Source of the DNA: Paraburkholderia elongata
Lineage (GTDB): Bacteria; Pseudomonadota; Gammaproteobacteria; Burkholderiales; Burkholderiaceae
DNA: 64,000 nt
Direction: 5' to 3'
Assembly (NCBI RefSeq): GCF_013177735.1
Contig: NZ_WOEZ01000201.1
Coordinates: 1 to 64,000, forward strand
Shown: positions 58,825 to 64,000 of the stretch, piece after piece
Numbering within the stretch: position 1 is the first letter of the stretch
Layout of the letters: the number at the start of each line of letters is the position of its first letter
Translations under genes and position numbers: made by a program
Notes under the pieces: generated by a model
Told to the model about the DNA's origin: nothing
Database searches by the model: none
The model's input: only the letters and a program-made list of their open reading frames with translations

Positions 58825-60475
58825 GGTCCGGGCGCTCCGGTATCGGATAGCGGATGGCGACCGTGGTGCCACCCAATGCATTGCGGGCCACCGTGCAAGA
58901 GCCGCCCAGAAGGCTCGCCCGGTGACGCAGGCTTTGGAGTCCCAGTCCTGAGGCACGCTCCATTTGTTCCGGGCCGACGCCCACCCCGTCGTCACTGATT
59001 GAAAGCGTCTGCAAACCGCCTACGCGCCCCAAGTCGATCCAGATGTGGCGGCCTTCGCTATATTTCAGCGCATTGTTGACTGCTTCCTGTGCCGCACGAT
59101 ACAGATTGATCTGAGTAGGCGCATCCAGTAAGTCCACATCTGGCTTGATCCGGAGCGTGCAGTCTATGCCATTGAGCGTGCGAGCCGTTTCCGCCAGCCC
59201 ATGCAGTGCGGCCGCAAGGCCACCATATTCAATGGCGACCGGGTCCAGGCCATGGGCGATCCTGCGAGTCATCAAGGACGCCTGCTTCACCAATCCGACG
59301 ATGGTAGCGGAGTCTGCGGCGGCTGGGTGGCCCTGCGTCTGCAGTTTCTGATTCAAGGCGGCGCAGTACAGGCCCAGGCTAGTCAGGTGTTGCCCAAGTC
59401 CGTCATGCAGTTCCTGGCCGAAGAGTCTCTGCTGCTGGTCGCCGATCTGGATCAGTTCTCCTTCCAGCAGAAGACGCTGCGCCGCTTGCTCCTTTAGTTC
59501 ATTGTTTGTCTTCTCCAGGTCCTCGGTTCGCTCCTGGACGCGCCGTTCCAACTCGACGTAGGATGCCTGCAGCAGGTTATGGACGCGCTGCTCCTGAGCA
59601 CGTGCCGCCACCAGCAGCAGTCCGGTTACCGCCACGACGTTCGCGAAGGTGCACCACCTCACGAGGCTGTCCACCGGAGATTCGGCGGCGAAGGGGCCCG
59701 TGCCGTGGGTGGTACCCCAGATGGCCACGACTGAGACCATCAAGGTCGCAAGACTGGTGCCCAGGTGATCGAAGCGGAGAGCCGCCCAGATAATGAACGG
59801 AAAGATCCCCAAGGCTGCCGGGTAGTAGCCGTGACCGGCAAGTTCGGCGGCACCGAAGATGAGGTAACTTACCCAGACGGTCGCAATGGTCAGTCCGCAC
59901 GCCTCCACGGCCCGCTTCGCCGAGCGGATGGGGTTCGGATACGCGAGCAGGCTGAGCAGGGGTGGAGCCACCACCAGCACACCCATCATGTCGCCGAGCC
60001 ACCATTTCAGAAGGGCTGCGCCGTACTCGGCGACCGGCATCAAGCCCCCTCCGAATACGGCGGTCGCACCAATCAGCGCACTCACTGCCGTGCTGAGCAC
60101 CGCAGCGAAGACGATGAGGGCTAACACGTCCTTGATGCGGTCGAGGGTGATCTGGAATCGGGCTACGCGCTTCAACAACATTGCTGCCGTCAAGGCTGCA
60201 ACTGTCGCGCCGACGCTAATCACCGCGGCCACCGGCAAGGGCACGCCCACCGACACGTTGGCCAGGAAGGAGCCAATGACGATTCCGGGGGCAACTTCGA
60301 AGCCCAGAGCGAGCAGCGCAACAAGGGCGATGCCGCTGGAAGGCCACACCAGAGACACTGCGCCGCCCACTATCGCATAAGCGAGTCCAACTTTTGCGCC
60401 TGTGTAGTACGCCAGTGCCACAAGCCCGATGCGCAGAAAGAGCCTAAACCTGGAATTGCCTCGAATGATGACCAT
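58805..60475 (-). CDS. MASE1-domain histidine kinase (UhpB/NarX type transmitter)
   Basis: 556 residues. Residues 1 to about 290 hold eight or so membrane helices of the MASE1 integral sensor (YYTGAKVGLAYAIVGGAVSLVWPSSGIAL, WWLGDMMGVLVVAPP). After a coiled coil comes a HisKA_3 H-box, FGQELHDGLGQHLTSLGLY, and an HATPase (NNALKYSEG, DDGVG, GLGLQSLRHRASLLGG). ATG 60475 directly precedes the first helix. It should phosphorylate the regulator encoded just after it. Confidence 0.85.
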   Translation of the reverse strand: MVIIRGNSRFRLFLRIGLVALAYYTGAKVGLAYAIVGGAVSLVWPSSGIALVALLALGFEVAPGIVIGSFLANVSVGVPLPVAAVISVGATVAALTAAMLLKRVARFQITLDRIKDVLALIVFAAVLSTAVSALIGATAVFGGGLMPVAEYGAALLKWWLGDMMGVLVVAPPLLSLLAYPNPIRSAKRAVEACGLTIATVWVSYLIFGAAELAGHGYYPAALGIFPFIIWAALRFDHLGTSLATLMVSVVAIWGTTHGTGPFAAESPVDSLVRWCTFANVVAVTGLLLVAARAQEQRVHNLLQASYVELERRVQERTEDLEKTNNELKEQAAQRLLLEGELIQIGDQQQRLFGQELHDGLGQHLTSLGLYCAALNQKLQTQGHPAAADSATIVGLVKQASLMTRRIAHGLDPVAIEYGGLAAALHGLAETARTLNGIDCTLRIKPDVDLLDAPTQINLYRAAQEAVNNALKYSEGRHIWIDLGRVGGLQTLSISDDGVGVGPEQMERASGLGLQSLRHRASLLGGSCTVARNALGGTTVAIRYPIPERPDHARERV

Positions 60476-60861
60476 TGTTCGCTTCGCACCCTCTACGCGA
60501 GCGATGTGTCCCACGCGTCCCGGCACAGCCCGCAAGCAGCAATCCTGATGAACCTATCAATATGACGAATTTGATGCCGGGATTACGCAGATCACACTCT
60601 TCATATCAAAACGACCAAAAGCACTATGATCCCACGTCAGAATTCTTCTGCGCGCCATCGCACATACGAAGGATCATCATGGCAGCACGGGGTGAGTTCG
60701 TTCAGGCTGATTCATACGACGAATAGCGTAAGAGGCTCTGTATGCAGTGTAGCAACCTGAGAGAACCAATTGAGAGTCCGGAAAGCGCGGACACTGCCGA
60801 ATCAGCGTGCTGACCGTGAGGCTATCGAGGTTTGCTAGCGCAATGGGGCCGAAGAAACTGC
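60476..60861. other. Intergenic stretch without a recognised gene
   Basis: 386 bases between the kinase start and an SDR-like fragment. It contains the promoter side of the kinase gene; nothing else was identified. Short open frames here have no ribosome binding sites or family resemblance. Confidence 0.4.
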
Positions 60862-60915
60862 TTCGTATTCCTCTTCGATAGACTGATCAACAACGCAGGC
60901 ATCGGTCAGCGGGGC
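60862..60915 (+). pseudogene. Short SDR fragment with the NNAG motif
   Basis: The frame reads FVFLFDRLINNAGIGQRG, the conserved middle strand of short-chain dehydrogenases (NNAG). It abuts the 3' end of the OYE gene and has no SDR sequence on either side. Based on one motif only, so coincidence is possible. Confidence 0.3.
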
Positions 60916-62160
60916 CTAGCGTTGGATACGCAGTGCGTCGTTCCACTGACGGTAACGCCGCGTCAATTTGCGAGTCCGGATCTGGTCGATCACGAGACTG
61001 TAGACCGGCGAGTACCAGCGCCGCGGTTGCCCGCCTGCGGCGATCGCGCGCAAACGACGCTTGACGAGCGCCATCGTCGCGAGTCCTGCGGCTGCCTTGT
61101 CCTGCCAACGAACCTGGACGATCGATGCGTCTACGGCCTGGCCGTCGCGCCAGCGATTCGGCAGGTCCGGTACGGACGCCAGCGCGCTCGCCATCCCGGC
61201 GACGTCGACACCTTCGTGCAGTACCGCTTCCGCGATCGAGCGCCGGCGAATGCCGCCCGTCGTCATCACCGGCATCGCCGCGATGGCGGCAACGTCGCGA
61301 GCGAACGTGAGGAAATACGCTTCGCGGGCCAGCGTGCGGCCGTCCGCGGTGCGGCCTTGCATCGCCGGGCTCTCGTAACTTCCGCCGGACAGTTCGACGA
61401 GGTCGACGGCCTCGCCGTTGAGCCACAGCACGATTTGCCGGGCTTCGTCCTCGGAGAATCCGCCCCGCTGGAAGTCGGCGGAATTGAGTTTGACCGCGAC
61501 GCTGAATCCGGACCGAACCCGCGCGCGTACCGCACGCACGACGGACAGCAGAAGTCTGGCCCGGTTTTCTAGCGAGCCGCCCCATTCGTCGTTGCGTCGA
61601 TTGGTCAGCGGCGACAGGAACTGCGAAATCAGGTAGCCGTGTGCCGCGTGAATCTGCACCCCGTCGAATCCGGCCATTTCGGCAGCCGCGGCCGTGTCGG
61701 CGAAGCGCTCGATAACCTCGTAAATTTCGGCTGTTGTCATCGCGCGTGGCTCGGCGAACAATTTGCTGTGCCGCCCGAGGTCGAGCGGAACGGCAGACGG
61801 TGCCCACGCGTCTTGACCCATTGCTGCAAGGACCTGGCGGCCGGGATGATTGATCTGCATCCATATCCGGGCGCCATGCTGGCGAGCGACTGACGCCCAC
61901 TGTTTGAACGGCTCGAGTGGCGTGTTCCGTTCGAGCACGACGCCGCCGGGACCGGTCAGTGCTCTTGCGTCGATCATCACGTTGCCGGTGATCAGCAGTC
62001 CCGCACCGCCGGCACCCCAGGCGGCATAGAGACGCCACAGTGCGGCGCCGGGCAATTGACCCGCGTCGGCGAGATTTTCCTCCATCGCGGCTTTCGCGAT
62101 GCGGTTGGACAGGGCGTTGCCGTTGGGCAGTGTCAGCGGAGTGAAAAGAGAGGTCGTCAT
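60916..62160 (-). CDS. Old Yellow Enzyme-family NADH:flavin oxidoreductase
   Basis: 414 residues. Motifs of the YqjM/2,4-dienoyl-CoA-reductase-like OYE branch are visible: LSNRIAKAAMEE, MQINHPGRQ, FDGVQIHAAHGYLISQFLSP with the His pair, and NDEWGGSLENRARL. It reduces activated alkenes or related electrophiles using FMN and NAD(P)H. Divergent from a MerR regulator, with a 19-base-spacer promoter of the MerR-controlled type in front of it. ATG 62160. Confidence 0.9.
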   Translation of the reverse strand: MTTSLFTPLTLPNGNALSNRIAKAAMEENLADAGQLPGAALWRLYAAWGAGGAGLLITGNVMIDARALTGPGGVVLERNTPLEPFKQWASVARQHGARIWMQINHPGRQVLAAMGQDAWAPSAVPLDLGRHSKLFAEPRAMTTAEIYEVIERFADTAAAAEMAGFDGVQIHAAHGYLISQFLSPLTNRRNDEWGGSLENRARLLLSVVRAVRARVRSGFSVAVKLNSADFQRGGFSEDEARQIVLWLNGEAVDLVELSGGSYESPAMQGRTADGRTLAREAYFLTFARDVAAIAAMPVMTTGGIRRRSIAEAVLHEGVDVAGMASALASVPDLPNRWRDGQAVDASIVQVRWQDKAAAGLATMALVKRRLRAIAAGGQPRRWYSPVYSLVIDQIRTRKLTRRYRQWNDALRIQR

Positions 62161-62192
62161 TGGATAACGTGTTCGGCGTGAGCAATGCACCT

Positions 62193-62223
62193 ATACTAAG
62201 TTTCAAGTCCACTTCAAGGTCAA
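62193..62223 (-). promoter_or_regulatory. MerR-type promoter with a 19-base spacer
   Basis: Reading the minus strand, -35 TTGACC (62218-62223) and -10 TAGTAT (62193-62198) are separated by 19 bases. Promoters activated by MerR-family proteins have such long spacers, with the regulator bound between the boxes. The spacer holds an imperfect dyad, TTCAAGT-CC-ACTTCAA with one mismatch. It drives the OYE gene and overlaps the leader of the divergent MerR gene. Confidence 0.7.
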
Positions 62224-62228
62224 GCGCG

Positions 62229-62702
62229 ATGAAAATCGGGGAACTGGCGGCGCGTACCGGCATGACGACGTCCGCGATCCGTTTTTACGAACAGAGTGGG
62301 CTGCTGCCCCATGCAGGCCGTGGCCCGAATGGCTACCGGATCTACGACGACGCAGCAGCGGAACGGTTGCGGCAAATCCAACTGGCGCAGCGGCTCGGAT
62401 TCTCGCTGGAAGAGATGCGCGCCACGGCCGAGGAAATGAAAGGCTTCGCGAAGGAAGGGCTGCTCGAGCGGATCGACCAACGCTTGCGCGAGATCGACGA
62501 GCTTCGCGCGAAGCTGGACGGACAGCGCGCGGAACTGCATCAGATACGCGACGCGCTTCAGGCCGAATGGGCGGCGGGGCGGTGCTTCAAGATCGATCAA
62601 TTTGAATCGTCGACGCCTGCTGCCGCGAAGCACCGCCGCACTGGGCGAAAGATTGCGCCGCATGAATTTGACGGACATAAGGCGCCGAAAGGCAGCGTTT
62701 GA
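62229..62702 (+). CDS. MerR-family transcriptional regulator
   Basis: 157 residues. The N-terminal HTH reads MKIGELAARTGMTTSAIRFYE, the wing GPNGYRIYDDAAAERLRQI, followed by a coiled coil. One Cys (GRCFKI, about residue 121) lies after the coil; metal-sensing members have more Cys, so this may sense an organic or redox signal. It is divergent from the OYE gene and probably activates it. Confidence 0.85.
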   Translation: MKIGELAARTGMTTSAIRFYEQSGLLPHAGRGPNGYRIYDDAAAERLRQIQLAQRLGFSLEEMRATAEEMKGFAKEGLLERIDQRLREIDELRAKLDGQRAELHQIRDALQAEWAAGRCFKIDQFESSTPAAAKHRRTGRKIAPHEFDGHKAPKGSV

Positions 62703-62705
62703 GAT

Positions 62706-63374
62706 TCAGCGCGCCTTTTCGGTGGATTTTGAACGCCGGATGCGCGGCGTCAAATCGATTGGTGTGGGAGCATTCCAGCCGTATTTCAGTGCTGCCATGC
62801 GTATCGAGAAGCCGACCACGATGGTAATCAACGCGGCCGGCGCGGTGGCGAGGTGCAGGCTAACCACCAGCACCACATAGAGCGCGCTTGCGATGCCCGC
62901 AGCGATCGCGTAAATCGGCCCGGGAAGCACGAGTTGAGGCCTGTCGCCTGCGAGGATATCGCGCAGCACCCAACCGCCAATCGCGTTAATGAGGCCGATC
63001 AGAATCGCCCCTAGCGGACCGAGTCCTGCATGAATGCCTTTAGTGGCGCCCAAAACCGCGAAGAACCCGATCGAGAGCGCATCGAACACGACGAGCAATG
63101 GATGCACCCATCGGATCATCGTCGAAAAGAAGAACCCTACGGTTGCGCACACTAGTACTGCAAGCAGGAAGCTGACATCGGTGAGGATCACTGAGGGTCC
63201 GTTCTGCAGCAGGACATCGCGCATCAGGCTGCCACTGACGCCCGTGCTGAAGGCAAGGCACAGCACACCGCTCAGGCCAAACCGGCGCTCAACGGCGAAT
63301 AGTGCTCCGCTGAGTGCGCCGACCGCAGTCGCACTCACGCTGACAATTGAAGGCCCACTGGCAAGATCAATCAT
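62706..63374 (-). CDS. TRIC/UPF0126 family membrane protein (YadS-like)
   Basis: 222 residues with seven membrane helices and two internal repeats of the UPF0126 type, GVSGSLMRDVLL and AIGGWVLRDILAGDRP, as in bacterial trimeric intracellular cation channels. The start overlaps the end of lipA by eight bases. A longer frame to 63548 lies inside lipA in another phase. Confidence 0.8.
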   Translation of the reverse strand: MIDLASGPSIVSVSATAVGALSGALFAVERRFGLSGVLCLAFSTGVSGSLMRDVLLQNGPSVILTDVSFLLAVLVCATVGFFFSTMIRWVHPLLVVFDALSIGFFAVLGATKGIHAGLGPLGAILIGLINAIGGWVLRDILAGDRPQLVLPGPIYAIAAGIASALYVVLVVSLHLATAPAALITIVVGFSIRMAALKYGWNAPTPIDLTPRIRRSKSTEKAR

Positions 63375-64000
63375 CGCTTCGGGGCGCGGTTGCGACGCCA
63401 GCCTTGTGGGCCTGGCGATCGGCGTGGTAACTGGATCGGACCAGGGGGCCGCACGCAGCGTGAAGAAACCCCAGTTCACGCGCAGTGGTTTCGAACTCGC
63501 CGAACGTCTCGGGCGTGACATAGCGAAGGACGGGCAGGTTACCTTCACGCGGCTGCAGATACTGCCCGATTGTCAGCATGTCGACGTGATGGCGGCGGAG
63601 CTCGCGCATGACTTCGACGACCTCATCGTCCGTCTCGCCCAATCCGAGCATGAGTCCCGACTTGGTGGGCACATCGGGGCAGCGCTGCCTGAACTGCTCG
63701 AGCAATTTGAGTGAGTGGGCATAGTCGGCACCCGGCCGGGCCTGACGATACAAACGTGGAACAGTCTCCAGATTGTGGTTCAGCACGTCGGGCGGCGTAC
63801 CCTGGAGAATGTCGAGTGCGACGTCCAGTCGTCCACGGAAGTCGGGAACCAGGACTTCGATGGTGGTGCCGGGAGAATGTTTGCGGATGGCGCGGATGCA
63901 TTGCGCGAAATGCTGCGCGCCTCCGTCGCGCAGGTCGTCCCTGTCCACGCTGGTCACGACCACGTACTTGAGCCCCAACGCGACAATCGTCTGCGCAAGA
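63367..64000 (-). CDS. lipA: Lipoyl synthase (3' part; start lies beyond the window)
   Basis: About 210 C-terminal residues are present: LKYVVVTSVDRDDLRDGG, LVPDFRGR, VLNHNLETVPRLY, KSGLMLGLGETDDEV, LTIGQYLQP and the C-terminal FLHAACGPLVRSSYHAD with the RSSY motif that binds the auxiliary cluster. The radical-SAM CxxxCxxC motif lies outside the window. The enzyme inserts two sulfurs into octanoyl groups to make lipoate. The gene continues past 64000. Confidence 0.95.
   Translation of the reverse strand, partial: LAQTIVALGLKYVVVTSVDRDDLRDGGAQHFAQCIRAIRKHSPGTTIEVLVPDFRGRLDVALDILQGTPPDVLNHNLETVPRLYRQARPGADYAHSLKLLEQFRQRCPDVPTKSGLMLGLGETDDEVVEVMRELRRHHVDMLTIGQYLQPREGNLPVLRYVTPETFGEFETTARELGFLHAACGPLVRSSYHADRQAHKAGVATAPRSDD

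Overview
The window looks like chromosomal DNA of a soil or rhizosphere member of the Burkholderiaceae (Paraburkholderia/Burkholderia/Caballeronia type). The evidence is the high GC content, Burkholderia-style 16-stranded porins, a DUF4148 protein, many LysR regulators and many small catabolic operons. No rRNA, tRNA, CRISPR array or prophage is visible. It reads as an accessory, catabolically rich region with scars of insertion and gene decay.

Layout: (1) 1-1.5 kb: right end of an IS30-family element beside a 3'-truncated FUSC-type gene and a winged-helix regulator. (2) 1.7-6.9 kb: a histidine kinase with six PAS domains, divergent from a FixJ-like response regulator, a lone receiver and a receiver fragment. 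(3) 6.9-12 kb: a ytcA-mdtN-mdtO-mdtP-like tripartite efflux operon. (4) 12.4-17.4 kb: LysR, histidine phosphatase, APH-like kinase, SDR and acyl-CoA dehydrogenase. (5) 17.5-28 kb: porin, then a translationally coupled acyl-CoA operon on the minus strand (two family III CoA-transferases, MmgE/PrpD, crotonase, thiolase), divergent from a flavin reductase, an MFS transporter and LysR. (6) 28-32.7 kb: TetR, a flavin monooxygenase fused to an alpha/beta hydrolase, and an acyl-CoA ligase. (7) 33.1-34.9 kb: an insertion carrying an unclassified 536-residue protein behind a cloverleaf-like RNA element; it splits a secreted beta-propeller gene. (8) 36.7-46.5 kb: acetone carboxylase genes acxABC between two paralogous sigma-54 activators, with sigma-54 promoters visible. 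(9) 46.6-53.5 kb: LysR, LeuC/LeuD-like hydratase, CoA-transferase, HMG-CoA-lyase-like enzyme and MFS transporter, probably a branched dicarboxylate degradation operon. (10) 53.6-64 kb: lipoproteins, a frameshifted lrgB beside lrgA, a MASE1 histidine kinase/NarL-type regulator pair, an OYE reductase with a MerR regulator, a TRIC-type channel and the 3' part of lipA.

Two observations stand out. First, a 91-bp repeat is found at the starts of two unrelated genes (mdtP and the APH-like kinase). Each copy encodes a 28-residue peptide whose TGA overlaps the downstream ATG, and each has a hairpin that buries the Shine-Dalgarno of that downstream gene. Each copy is bounded by direct CATGAA repeats, as if a cassette had been inserted on the original start codon. 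Second, the element near 33.1-34.9 kb has no recognisable terminal inverted repeats. It can be excised on paper so that an intact signal peptide and reading frame are restored. It places a 90-nt four-helix RNA fold directly in front of the start codon of a protein I cannot assign to a transposase family.

All calls come from reading the sequence and from family knowledge; no search was run.
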